Made by a program: the position numbers and the translations under genes. The notes under the pieces are model-generated. The model was not told the origin of the DNA. It saw only the letters and a list, made by a program, of their open reading frames with translations, and ran no database searches. From Gigantopelta aegis (taxonomy: Eukaryota > Mollusca > Gastropoda > Neomphalida > Peltospiridae), in NCBI RefSeq assembly GCF_016097555.1, contig NC_054703.1:8864673-8928672 (forward strand): a stretch of DNA of 64,000 nucleotides, read 5' to 3'. Shown here piece by piece: positions 1 through 9,632 of the stretch; position 1 is the stretch's first letter; every line of letters begins with the position of its first letter.

Positions 1-720
1 CAACGCCAGCAATCGACGCATAGACCCACAAGCGATCTGACTGGTTCCCGACGTGGACACGTCATTTGACGAGAAGCGCAGAAACAGTCTTGCGAGCGAT
101 CGAGCGCCGTGTTTGGCTACAAAGGTAGATCACGTGACACCAGTAACTAGGCGCTGACAAAATAATGTTTTTGAGTCTCGTTAAGTTTAATTTTCCGATT
201 ACTTAATCCAGAAAATTAAAACTGTATATAACATTTTCTTGCTTTTATTATTTCATGTTTTACAATGCACTAATTAATTACTTCAACGACAGTCTCCAAA
301 GACTTAATAACATTTTTAATCATACTTTTTTTCTCCTTCTTGTTCTGGTTCGTTTTGTTTGCTGTTGTGTATGTATGTGTGTCTTTCTTCTAAGTAATTA
401 TCTATCATATTCGCACTGCTTTAAATACGTATGCAATAGGTTTTCATGCAGGTCTTTAATAATCATTTGTTTGGATGATCGTGGTCTTATACAATCGTAT
501 GAGGCAGTCACAAATGACAGATATAATCGTGCATCACATGCACTGTTATTACATAAAGGGTACAGCACGCAACCAACCTTTAATAAGACGAATCTAATCT
601 CTTGTAATATTACAAAGTTCTAAATTAACATGTTTTTTTTTGCTTGTGGGATGGAAGCGGACAATATATCGACAACCGCCGTTACTCCTGTTGTCTTTAT
701 TACGAGTGCACTCTGTCCAT
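1..720. other. Unassigned sequence
   Basis: The first 130 bases are more GC-rich than what follows. The rest is AT-rich with no codon-like pattern on either strand. The 122-codon open frame at 255-623 is low-complexity and resembles nothing I recognise. I see no gene here. Confidence 0.5.
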
Positions 721-1251
721 ACCTTGATACCACCTCAGTTTAAATATGCCTGATTATTAAAACCTGTTATGCTATACAGCGGTTATCAAGCACATCAGGT
801 ATAGCGATTCCCAAATTTCACAGAATATACATTTAATGCGTTATTTTTTTTTGTATGTCTTTTAATTGTTCGATTTTATTTTAGTATAGACACCGCCAAA
901 ACGAAACGCAACACACTGGTGGCATATTAAGACTAAGTTGTTCTAAGGCAGTGTTTTATTTTTCTGGCTACAAATGAGTAAAATCATACCTTGATACCAG
1001 CCGCAGTTTAAATATGCCTGATTATTAAAACCTGTTATACTATACAACGGTTGTCAAGCACAACACATATAGCGATTACTTAATTTAACAGAATATACCT
1101 TTAATGTGATGTTGCTGGGGGGGGGGGGGGTCATTTCTTTTTATGTGTTCGATTTTGTTTTAGTACAGACACCACCAAACACAAAATGAAACACATTGTT
1201 TGGTAACATAAATTAGACTCAATTATTCTTGGAGTGTTGTTTGTTTTGTTT

Positions 1252-1282
<31 letters not shown>

Positions 1283-1600
1283 TTTATTGTTTGTTTGGTT
1301 TTTGTTTCTTTTTGGGTTTGTTTTTTTTTGTGGGTTTTTTTTTTTTTGTTGCTTTTGCTTTGTTTTGTTTTGCTTTTTTGGTTTGTTTTGTTTTGTTCTT
1401 TTTGGGGGAGGGGGTTACTGGCTACACAGGTGTACAACCATACACACCGTTTTTGTGGTTTTTATTTTCAACTGTTTGATTTTTGTTTCCAGTATTTAAC
1501 ACACATGTAGATAAATAGTATAGACACCGCCAAAAGAAATGCATACCGCTGTTTGGTTACACTAATTTGACTAAGTTGTTTTTGCTGTGTTTAGTCTGTT
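721..1600. repeat. Degenerate tandem repeat, about 270-350 bp period, three partial copies
   Basis: The block starting ccttgataccacctcag at 722 recurs at 989. Its second half (agtatagacaccgccaaa and following) is found near 883, 1163 and 1517. The second and third copies contain a G run (about 1118-1131), a GT microsatellite (1256-1282) and T/G-rich filler (1283-1420) that spread the copies apart. No coding potential is supported. Confidence 0.7.
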
Positions 1601-1769
1601 TATGAATGTATAAAATCAGTATCGCAAACGAAATAAACAAACGCCATTATTATAGAATATTAAACGAGATTCCATTTCGTAACATTTATTACCGATAATA
1701 GATCTTAATTTATATCACTCAACTCGTTTGGTTGACATGCACCAAGATACTTTTAACCACATGGGTAAT

Positions 1770-1975
1770 AATATAACAGATGTCCTGCATATCAGTAACC
1801 AAATACATCGTGTTACATACAACTGTACATATTCTTAGAGGTCTTATGTTCGACCAGTAACTATATAATACTATAATAACATATATCCTGCATATCAGTA
1901 ACCAAATACATCGTGTTACATACAACTGTGCATATTCTTAGTGGTCTTATGTTCGACCAGTAACTATATAATACT
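1770..1975. repeat. Direct repeat, 103-bp period, two copies
   Basis: The stretch accaaatacatcgtgttaca starts at 1798 and again at 1901. Flanking bases (ataacatatatcctgcatatcag; gtcttatgttcgaccag) are also repeated, differing by only a few bases. Nothing suggests a gene. Confidence 0.8.
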
Positions 1976-2097
1976 ATAATTAACAAGGAAAGAAACCCTA
2001 TCTTAGTACGATATTATTTCACTATCAATTTAACTCGGAGAATAGGCTGTCAAAATGAACCTAAACTATTCATAAAAGACAGACAAGTTATAACAAC

Positions 2098-2302
2098 TCA
2101 AAAACCACCTCTCAAACAAAAACAAACAAACACAACAACAACAAATACCCCCCCCCCCCAAAAAAAAAAAACACACACCAAAAAACAACACAAAAACAAA
2201 ACAAAAACAACAACAACAACAACAAAAAACAACAACAACAAAAAAAACACAAACAAAACCCCCAAAACAAACAAACAAAACAACAACAACAACAACATAA
2301 AA

Positions 2303-2334
<32 letters not shown>
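2098..2334. repeat. CAA/AAC-rich low-complexity tract with ATA repeat
   Basis: Almost entirely A and C on the plus strand: (CAA)n and (AAAC)n, a C run near 2151-2159, then (AATAAT)n at 2306-2333. Cys/Val/Phe-rich open frames on the minus strand are an artefact of this composition. Confidence 0.9.
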
Positions 2335-2335
<1 letters not shown>

Positions 2336-2720
2336 TTAAAAAATCCCTCACCTAAACACCGCTCGACAATTGTTTTATTACGCTACGGGGTATTCATGTC
2401 AACTGAACGCCGGAAGGTCTAGGCATTGTTTTCGTTATGTTTAAAACTGTATTAATGTAATTGTACACACAAAATGACAGAAGGAGCGAACGGGCGGAAC
2501 TATTTTTTTTTGTATTTGCTTTGTGAAGTGGGTCCATGGTCGAGTACTTTGATGGATCCATTAGGGGGCCACCTGGATCCGTAACACACCTCCCCACGTC
2601 TGTTTGAAGACGAAGGTTAAAACAAAAATGACGGGGAATTGAATTCATTATCCCCAAAATACAACACTGGAAAGGCGTCTCCCATTTGTGTAAGAGGACA
2701 GGCTCAAACTGTTTTGCAGG

Positions 2721-3036
2721 GCGAGACGTAGCCCAGTGGAAAAGCACTCGCTTGATGCGCGGTCGGCTTGGGATCGATCCCCGTCGGTGGGCCCATTGGA
2801 CTATTTCTCGTTCCATCTAGTGCATCACGACTGGTACATCAAAGACCAGGATATGTGCTATCCTGTCTATAGGATGTTGCATATAACATATTCCTTGCTG
2901 CTAATCGAGAAGAGTAGCCAATGAAATGGCGACAACAGGGTTTTCTCTCTAATACTAAACGTCAAAATCACCTAATTAGACAATGATTAATACATCGATA
3001 TTTTCTAATGGTGTCGTTAAACAAAACACATTTTAT
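2721..3036 (+). repeat. tRNA-derived SINE, near full length
   Basis: The head gacgtagcccagtggaaaag with a later gggatcgatccccg resembles pol III A and B boxes. It is followed by the conserved body (cacgactggtacatcaaag, tgctatcctgtctatagg, ccttgctgctaatcgagaag) and the tail ggtgtcgttaaacaaaacac. This family recurs throughout the window in both orientations. Confidence 0.85.
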
Positions 3037-3235
3037 TTTTCTGTATGGCTACACGTTGAAAACAGACCCTTTAAGATGTTGTTTTGCCCTACGTGATTAA
3101 GCCACTTACAATCTACGTACGACGTTGTCACAATACAGTGAGATTATTCTCATGCAGTCTGCGACTGCCGTTTCCGTGTGATGCGACTCGTGTTAATTAA
3201 AGGTGCCCCCTTGCATTACCATGTTAAAGCTTCGT

Positions 3236-3440
3236 TCACTGATGCAAATAGATTAGCAGGAAGGGATCTTTTATCTGCACCATCCCACAGACAGGGTAGT
3301 ACATGTCATGACCTTTGATATGCCAGTCGTGGTGCACTGGCTGGAAAGAGAAATAGCCCAATGGGCCCACGGACGCGGATCGATCCCAAATCGACCGCGG
3401 ATCAAGCGAACGCTTCACCACTGGGCTACGTTTCGCCTTC
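3236..3440 (-). repeat. tRNA-derived SINE, 3' truncated
   Basis: On the minus strand it reads from the head (ggcgaaacgtagcccagtgg) through the B-box region and the body to ccttcctgctaatc. The 3' tail is absent. Confidence 0.85.
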
Positions 3441-3489
3441 TACTAGAGTTTAATTTGTTCCAAAGGTGAGGGGATAATCGCTTCCCAGA

Positions 3490-3563
3490 TAAAGTTAAAG
3501 TTTGTGTTTGTTTAACGACCCCACTAGGGCACATTGATTTATTAATAATAGCCGATTGGATGT
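3490..3563 (-). repeat. SINE 3' tail cut by an LTR fragment
   Basis: It reads as the reverse complement of a SINE tail (gtttgtttaacgaccccac, ttattaataatagccg). The similarity stops exactly where an LTR-like sequence begins at 3564. Confidence 0.75.
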
Positions 3564-3690
3564 TGTGACGGAACATGCTCTTAATTTCTTTTCGCATGTG
3601 GCGATATTAATTGTTTTAGAGGGCCGTGTGCAGTCCCAATATGCACTTAGACTAGGTGGGCACTTTGTTACGTAATACCTCCGCGCGACG
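3564..3690 (+). repeat. Truncated LTR fragment of the 29-35 kb retrotransposon family
   Basis: It begins TGTGACGGAACATGCTC and continues through tggcgatattaattg, gggccgtgtgcag and gttacgtaatacctccgcgc. These are the first roughly 125 bases, in element sense, of the LTRs at 29180-30430 and 34497-35628. Similarity is lost after about 3690. A solo-LTR remnant or a truncated element of the same or a sister family. Confidence 0.8.
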
Positions 3691-4129
3691 TGCCTTATTT
3701 GTTGTTGTCTTTTGTTTTACTTTTCACTGTAACCACCCCCTTTTTCAAGTTAGGTTCGCCATGTTGCTCTAACTTTTCATTTCTGCAATTAATTTGTAGT
3801 TGATTTTTTTTTTTTTTTTTAAACGAAACAAGCTATTTCATGAGACAAATATGGACATGCGCAGAAGAAGAAATAATGATTGACAGATTAAGAAGCTAAG
3901 TATGGTTACGGCGTGTTCGTTAAAATCAGGCAGCTATCCATTGGTCAACATGAGTACCAATCTAACCATTTAATCGACAGGAATTTCATCATGTTGTAAT
4001 GCACAGGACGGTGCCGTATGCAGAAGTGTCCGTCATTACTTTTGCCTTGATAACATAATAATTAGAATTTAATTACAACAGTTTGTTATAAAACTAAAAC
4101 AAGTTCTGTTTCCTTCTTTTGTGTTCTAT
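3691..4129. other. Unassigned AT-rich sequence
   Basis: It has a T run near 3807-3824 and otherwise no repeat or coding signal that I recognise. It may be a diverged continuation of the LTR fragment. Confidence 0.4.
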
Positions 4130-4196
4130 GACTGGAACTAGAACTAGCCCAAAGGGCCCACCGACGGCGATCGATCTCAGGCCGACCGTGCTGGTG
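4130..4196 (-). repeat. SINE head fragment
   Basis: It contains agcccaaagggcccaccgac and ggcgatcgatctcaggccga, the reverse complement of the SINE B-box region. It is short and diverged. The next 440 bases hold no recognisable gene, only a (GA)n run at about 4451-4470. Confidence 0.65.
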
Positions 4197-4633
4197 AAAC
4201 AACAATACATATCCTCTACCCCCCACCCCCAGTTTCCAAAGTCCTTTCTATGACCTGTTTTACATAATTACGTCACTTTTCCCAGAACATCGTAAATCGT
4301 ACAATTGCGGAACGCTTGTAATTATAATTAAAACGTGTACTTATTTATACCTATTATTAATCAACAATTACGTGCGCCTAACACCCATAGCATTGTAAAC
4401 CTTCATTTAAAAATTAAGCTGATCATCATTTTGCATATTCACATCATATTGAGAGAGAGAGAGAGAGAGAATTTAGAGCGTCAATCAGACGTATATGCTA
4501 TGGTTAAAATATATTTATGTATTATGAGGGAACATTTAGATCAAACACTTTCTAATCGTAAACATAAATGTTACTATTTCTAAACGTCTTATTTATCTAT
4601 ATTTGTTATGATGAGACATAACGAAAGGAAGAA

Positions 4634-4845
4634 AAGAACTGTTTTATTTAACGGCACACTCATTTTATTTACGGTTAAGGACTACCCAGATATTGAGAGA
4701 GGAAACCCGATGTCGCCACTTCATGGACTTCTCTTTTCGATTAACAGCAAGGGATTTTTATATACACCATCCCACAGACCATACCATTGATACACCAGTT
4801 GTGGAGCACTGGCTGGAAGGAGACATAGCCAATGGTCTTAGAAAC
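4634..4845 (-). repeat. SINE (tail and body), minus strand
   Basis: The tail side ttatttaacggcacactc is followed by the body (ggaaacccgatgtcgccac, catcccacagaccatacc, gttgtggagcactggctgg), all in reverse orientation. It leads straight into the tandem array of the same body, so it is the likely seed of that array. Confidence 0.8.
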
Positions 4846-5560
4846 TCGCTACATTAGGAGCAAGTGCTATTTTATATGCACCACCCCACAGACAAGATAG
4901 TGCATACCAATGGTGTTAGAAAGGAAACTCGCTACATTAGGAGCAAGTGTTATTTTATATGCACCACCCCACAGACAAGATAGTGCATACCAATGGTGTT
5001 AGAAAGGAAACTCGCTACATTAGGAGCAAGTGTTATTTTATATGCACCACCCCACAGACAAGATAGTGCATACCAACGACATTTGTTACACCAGTTGTGG
5101 AACACTGGCTGGAAGGAGACATAGCTCAATGGTCTTAGAAAGGAAACTCGCTACATTAGGAGCAAGTGTTATTTTATATGCACCATCCCACAGACAGGAT
5201 AGTGTATACCAACGACATTTGTTACACCAGTTGTGGAACACTGGCTGGAAGGAGACATAGCTCAATGGTCTTAGAAAGGAAACTCGCTACATTAGGAGCA
5301 AGTGTTATTTTATATGCACCATCCCACAGACAGGATAGTGCATACCAACGACATTTGTTACACCAGTTGTGGAACACTGGCTGGAAGGAGACATAGCTCA
5401 ATGGTGTTAGAAAGGAAACTCGCTACATTAGGAGCAAGTGTTATTTTATATGCACCACCCCACAGACAGGATAGTGCATACCAACGACATTTGTTACACC
5501 AGTTGTGGATCACTGGCTGGAAGGAGACATAGTCAATGGTTTTCGAAAGGAAACTCGCTA
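4846..5560 (-). repeat. Tandem array of the SINE core (83- and 136-bp units)
   Basis: About seven units of part of the SINE body are repeated head to tail. Short units of about 83 bp lie at 4846-5040. Longer units of 136 bp follow, with markers such as gctacattaggagcaag recurring every 136 bases from about 5152. The longer units include acgacatttgttacaccag and ggctggaaggagacatag, which the short ones lack. Small open frames of 76 codons recur with the unit and are not genes. Confidence 0.9.
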
Positions 5561-5569
5561 CATTAGGTC

Positions 5570-6540
5570 AGGTCATAGGGTTTTACGTGCACATTCAGAA
5601 CAAGCTGTTGTAGCGCACACCTGTCGTGTGCACAAGAGCCGGCCTTGGCCGGCCCCTTTGTCCAAGACAGGAAAGGTGGGGGGTGGGGGGAGGGGGAAGG
5701 AGGGACCACCTGCACTGGCAGGTGCAAGGGAGCACCAGCAGTCCGATTGAATCGGTAGCAGGCGGGTGGGGGTGGTGGTGGTGCTATGGAATTTTGAGTG
5801 GAGCCATTTTAAAGCCAAAGAGAAAATGGTGCGCAGTTTTTGTTGAGTAATTTTGGCGCAATTTTGAACGGTCGGTCGAAAGGTAAATGATTGAGCTAGT
5901 ATAGGTTTTGAATCGATTGTAGCTCGTTAGTGAGTCGAGAGTAGCTCGTTACTTATCGACCTTTATGATGCTGGTTGTCTCCCTAGGTTGTCCGTAGGGT
6001 CCTGATAAGGACCTGACCTCTTCTGGTCGTGGCATGACAACCCCGAGGAGACTCGTGCACTTGTGTAGACACTGGCAGGCAAGGCGATTTGTTCCGGGGT
6101 GGTCGAAGCGCTGATGTTGGTTTGGTCTTCAGTTTCCTCCTCAGTGACACCAAGTACATTTCCCAGCAGCAAGTATTTGGGGATTGGGTAGGGGCGGCCG
6201 ATATTCTTTTGTTCGGCCTCCCCCGGGTGCATTGCAATTGTCTACTCGGAACCGGTATTCTTTTGTCCGGTTCCTTATTAGAGCACGTGCTGGGCCATTA
6301 AAATGTGGGGCGGATGCATTGTTATCATTAGTCAATGCATCCTGTGTGCTGTTGCGGTGAGCATGTTGTCTGTGTGTAATCCTAGTTTGGTGTTTAGGTT
6401 GTACCTAGTGTCTTACGTCCCTATTCTAATGTTTCCAACGGTCATCATGACCACCCCTCCCCCCCCCCCGCCCTTGCGTTGTTTTGTTAACACAATGGCG
6501 GGGGGCAGGGGGGATTAGTCTATTCTAAATATCTAATTTG
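5570..6540 (-). repeat. Dispersed LINE-associated repeat (UTR-like), minus strand
   Basis: A GC-rich block containing the palindrome ccggccttggccggcccc and the end motif tgcacattcagaacaagctg. The same block occurs in opposite orientation at 49380-49820, so it is an interspersed repeat. On the minus strand, 5963-6335 has overlapping open frames of 64-89 codons that look like decayed protein coding, but I cannot assign them. The block lies 3' of the LINE remnant at 7442-8066, so it could be that element's 3' region or a separate insertion. Confidence 0.6.
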
Positions 6541-7189
6541 AAGGGCGAGCCCTTGTAGTGTATGTATTGGTTAAAAAAGCCTAGTGCTTAATATATTTAT
6601 TTTACCAGTCAATGAAAGAGAGAGAGAAAGGAGAAAAAGATAGTTAGCTTATTAGTAATGAATAGTCACATAACACAACTGTCAGCCACTCCAGCGTACT
6701 ATTAATTTTGTTTCCCGCCCCCGCAAAAGATTAATGAAATAATTATATCTATATGTTGGTAACTGTATACTAAGGGGTTTGTTGGGCTTGCGCCCTTATA
6801 CTATATTGGTCTTACTTGGTCAATCTTCTGTTTTCTGTTTTCCAGTTGTCCTTCTGTGCCCTAAGTGACTTACCGTGTCTGCTAGTTTTATTCATCATTA
6901 ATAAAGTGCATGGTGCGATTACATGAAATGTGCGATATATACATGTGGTTATTCTGGGTCGTGGTTGGCTGGCTTGGACCTTTAGGCGAGCTGTAAAAAG
7001 AGAGGTTGATAATTAGTGATCCTATCCTGTTTGATATATTGGCTTTGGTTGGATGGTTAGCGCCTTATTCAATTGGTTTGCTGCGATCTCATTTGGGAGT
7101 GCTATGTACAAATTTGCCAAACACGATTTTAGAATAAAATCATAACATAGTATATGAACATTAATCTATTCGGAAGTTCGCTACCTCCC
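6541..7189. other. Unassigned, probably repeat-derived
   Basis: No gene seen. It lies between the UTR-like repeat and the LINE remnant and may be the decayed 3' part of the same LINE. Confidence 0.4.
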
Positions 7190-7440
7190 CACCTTTGGCC
7201 ACTTGCAGTAGAGTGCATCGGGTCCGAGATCCAAATTGGTTGCAGCTCTTATGTAAGGGCTTACAAGCGAGTGGTTTTGAACAATCCTTATGAATAATCT
7301 ATTAACACTGTATTGGTTCTTATTTCCCCTATTCACCTTTGGCCCCTAGGTTGGAAAGCATCGAGTAGAGTTCGAATTGGTAGCAGTTCCTTCTTAGGGT
7401 CGTACTAGTGAATGGTTATGAGTGCCTATTATTGGTTTAT
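7190..7440. repeat. Diverged direct repeat, about 145-bp spacing
   Basis: Two related blocks begin cacctttggccacttgcag (about 7190) and cacctttggcccctaggttg (about 7336). Each is followed by an aattggt-gcag(c/t)t-c-tta pattern. It directly adjoins the 3' end of the LINE coding remnant. Confidence 0.55.
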
Positions 7441-7441
7441 T

Positions 7442-8066
7442 TTATAGTTTTGGTTTGGTGGACTGGACGAATAGATAAACTGCTTTGAAGGTTTTATGTT
7501 TTAGATGTTTATCCGGGTTTAGTAGGAAGTTAGGCGTTATTTGTTTATTATGGTTGGCTTCGGTTATTGACTCTATCATTAGTTTTCTTTGTGTGGTATG
7601 TAGCGTGCAATCCAGGAGATAGTGTTTCATATCTTCCCGGGTGCCACAATCACATTCTGGGTTTAGTTTGGTAAATGAGCAGCTGTTGAGTTGTGCAGAT
7701 TTACCTAGGCGTACTTTAGTGATTAGTTTATCCACAAAGGTGTTTTTGTATTTAGGTCTTAATTGAGTTGACTAGTGGCTTGATGTTGTAGTGCCATGTA
7801 TTATTTGTAAGGTCCCAGTTTGCTTGCCATTGATTTATGTAGTGTTTGTTTTGCTTTTGACATTAGCTCTGTTATTCCTAGTGGTAGTGCGGTAATCGTA
7901 CTGGTGATTGAGAGTGCTGTTTTTGCTCCATAGTCGGCTACTTCGTTACCAGTTATTCCTACATGAGCTGGGACCCATTCGAATACTACTGTTAGGTTAA
8001 GTTGGTTTAATTCGTGGAGTTTATTGTGGATCGCTGCTAAGATGTCTGGCCTAGTAGATTTATTAG
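7442..8066 (-). pseudogene. LINE remnant: RNase H end and C-terminal zinc-knuckle region
   Basis: On the minus strand, about 8060-7800 encodes an RNase H C-terminal segment with the signature WVPAHVGITGNEVAD followed by an alanine-rich helix. After a frame break, 7735-7442 encodes 97 residues with a Cys/His cluster (CDCG, about 20 residues, then H and C: MKHYLLDC) typical of the C-terminus of non-LTR retrotransposon ORF2. RNase H placed just before this knuckle is seen in I-like and related LINE clades. The reverse transcriptase and endonuclease parts are missing, so this is a 5'-truncated, frameshifted copy. A SINE (8068-8262) abuts the truncated end. The family-level assignment is firm; the clade is a guess. 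Confidence 0.8.
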
Positions 8067-8067
8067 T

Positions 8068-8262
8068 TTGAAGCTACATTAGGAGCAAGTGTTATTTTAT
8101 ATGCACCATCCCACATGCATGACAGCACACACAGCGACCTTTGATATAACAGTCATAGTCCACTGGTTAGAGAGAGAAATGGCCTAATGGGCTTACTGAC
8201 GAGGATTGATCCTAGACCGACCGCGCATTAAGCGAGCGCTTAACCACTGGGCTGCACGCTGC
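8068..8262 (-). repeat. SINE, minus strand, at the 5' edge of the LINE remnant
   Basis: It reads from accactgggctgcacgctg (reverse of the head) back to gctacattaggagcaag. The latter is the same core found in the 4.85-5.56 kb array. Confidence 0.8.
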
Positions 8263-8437
8263 CAGTTCTGATAACAAATGGTATTAATCGATAACAGATA
8301 ACACATGCATTTGACTAAAAATGTTAGTCTGGTTCAAATCAGTTCAGTTGGCTACATCATCTAGTCTTTGAGCAGTAGTCCAATGCCAGTCAGCTTCCTG
8401 GACCTGTTGGTCATTAATTATTACTCATATTCACCCA

Positions 8438-9469
8438 CTAAGAGATGGAATTCACGTGTTGTTCTCTGTACTGCGTAGATCTATTGCACCTCAGCGTTTC
8501 TTTCATAATGTTTCGATAGTTTTTCGAACTTAGCACCAATAAGTAAAAGTTAAGTCCAAAATTTAACAAGTAAATTAACCGAACTGGAGGCAAAATAGCT
8601 TTACTTAATTCGTATGCTTTCAAATCTTTGTCGAAAACCCCCAGCAAATTATATGAAGACTCTGTCACTGCGGCTGGAACCATTGTAACAAAAGCCATAA
8701 TGGACATTATCACCAGGGGGCGTGTTGAATGCTCATGCTGGTGATTGGCTGAATCGGACCTTGACCTTGCAAACGTGTTCCGGAAGGCGTCGCTGCGTCT
8801 GATTTGAATGATTATGAGGATGTTTAGTACCAAGATGGCTACACAAGGCAGTGAGGAGGATATGAGAAGACGAATGCCCGCCAGGTAATAGTAGAGTTCA
8901 TCTGAAGAAACGCACTGTTCATTCACAGCTTCTACCTTAAACACAATGGGCACGACGAGAACAACTGATATCCCAAGCACTGTAGAGCAGACGGCAATAG
9001 CTTTCTTCTGGGTACAGAATCTTCCCCGCGTCATGGGAAAGCGGACGCACACGAATCTATCCAGCGAGAGTCCCACTACTAACCATGGGGATAGCAACAT
9101 GGTAAGGATGTGGATGCTGGACTCTATCTTGCAGAAGGCATCGTTTACTGGTGTAGTTGAGAGCGGAATAAAGATCCTGTCCGTTTCCTGGATCAGCCGC
9201 ATGACCAGCAATACACTGTCCGAAACAGACAGACATTTCAAATATACTGAGTACGATAAGAATCTCACTTTCGTGTTTCGCACCATAATGAACAGTAGAA
9301 TATTGCCGACTATTCCTGTTATAACTATACTGAGCGTGATGCCCCAGTGGTCAGGGCCAACGATTTCCGTATGCAGCCATCCGCCAGATGGTGAAGTCTT
9401 GCTGTTTTGTAATTCATCTCCATCATCAGAGTAGTTTCCATCTCCTAAATTGTGTGTGACGTTTGCCAT
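8438..9469 (-). CDS. Class A (rhodopsin-like) GPCR, peptide-receptor type, intronless ORF
   Basis: A 343-residue seven-helix receptor in one exon, expected at the plasma membrane and coupled to G proteins. Seen: N-glycosylation sites N3 and N12 in a short N-terminus. TM1 is about 43-64 with GN at 55-56. TM2 has D84. C113 at the top of TM3 can pair with C186 in ECL2. TM3 ends in DRF (137-139) rather than DRY. TM6 has the conserved proline P265 but no CWxP. TM7 has NFGLNFY, so N307 is followed by Phe where NPxxY has Pro. The closest match by eye is the other GPCR in this window (46147-47364), sharing SYSVYLK, LLSPWLVVGLSLDR and CVRFP. These features fit FMRFamide- or sex-peptide-receptor-like invertebrate families, but the ligand is unknown. 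The start is chosen at ATG 9469; T-rich acceptor-like sites lie just upstream (9480-9520), so a 5'-UTR intron is possible. A 104-bp satellite begins 164 bp upstream. Confidence 0.92.
   Translation of the reverse strand: MANVTHNLGDGNYSDDGDELQNSKTSPSGGWLHTEIVGPDHWGITLSIVITGIVGNILLFIMVRNTKVRFLSYSVYLKCLSVSDSVLLVMRLIQETDRIFIPLSTTPVNDAFCKIESSIHILTMLLSPWLVVGLSLDRFVCVRFPMTRGRFCTQKKAIAVCSTVLGISVVLVVPIVFKVEAVNEQCVSSDELYYYLAGIRLLISSSLPCVAILVLNILIIIQIRRSDAFRNTFARSRSDSANHQHEHSTRPLVIMSIMAFVTMVPAAVTESSYNLLGVFDKDLKAYELSKAILPPVRLIYLLNFGLNFYLLVLSSKNYRNIMKETLRCNRSTQYREQHVNSIS
8950..9060 (-). other. Diverged-DRY intracellular segment of GPCR 1
   Basis: This stretch encodes the end of TM3, ICL2 (DRFVCVRFPMTRGRF) and TM4. 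DRF in place of DRY is a conservative change found in some functional receptors, so it does not by itself mark a pseudogene. Confidence 0.7.
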
Positions 9470-9499
9470 CGTCTTCTCTGTGTGTTTAAGTTACAATCT

Positions 9500-9632
9500 A
9501 AAATTAAAAATAAATAAATAAATGGTGTTGTAATCTACGTTTAATAGTAACAATGATGATGGTGGTGACGATTATGATCATGATTTCGATAATAATAATA
9601 CTAAACACTATACAGCACTAAAACCACTGAAT
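9500..9632. repeat. Short AT-rich simple repeats upstream of GPCR 1
   Basis: (TAAA)n at about 9508-9521 and (ATA)n at about 9589-9600 fill the gap between the GPCR start and the satellite. If the receptor promoter is proximal, it would have to lie here or inside the satellite. Confidence 0.6.

Noticed and set aside
1229..1510. Cys/Val/Phe-rich frames near 1.2-1.5 kb
   Set aside because: Low-complexity T/G sequence open in all three frames. No gene.
8946..9434. 162-codon plus frame opposite GPCR 1
   Set aside because: It is the antisense shadow of the receptor coding sequence. The receptor strand shows seven helices and family motifs.
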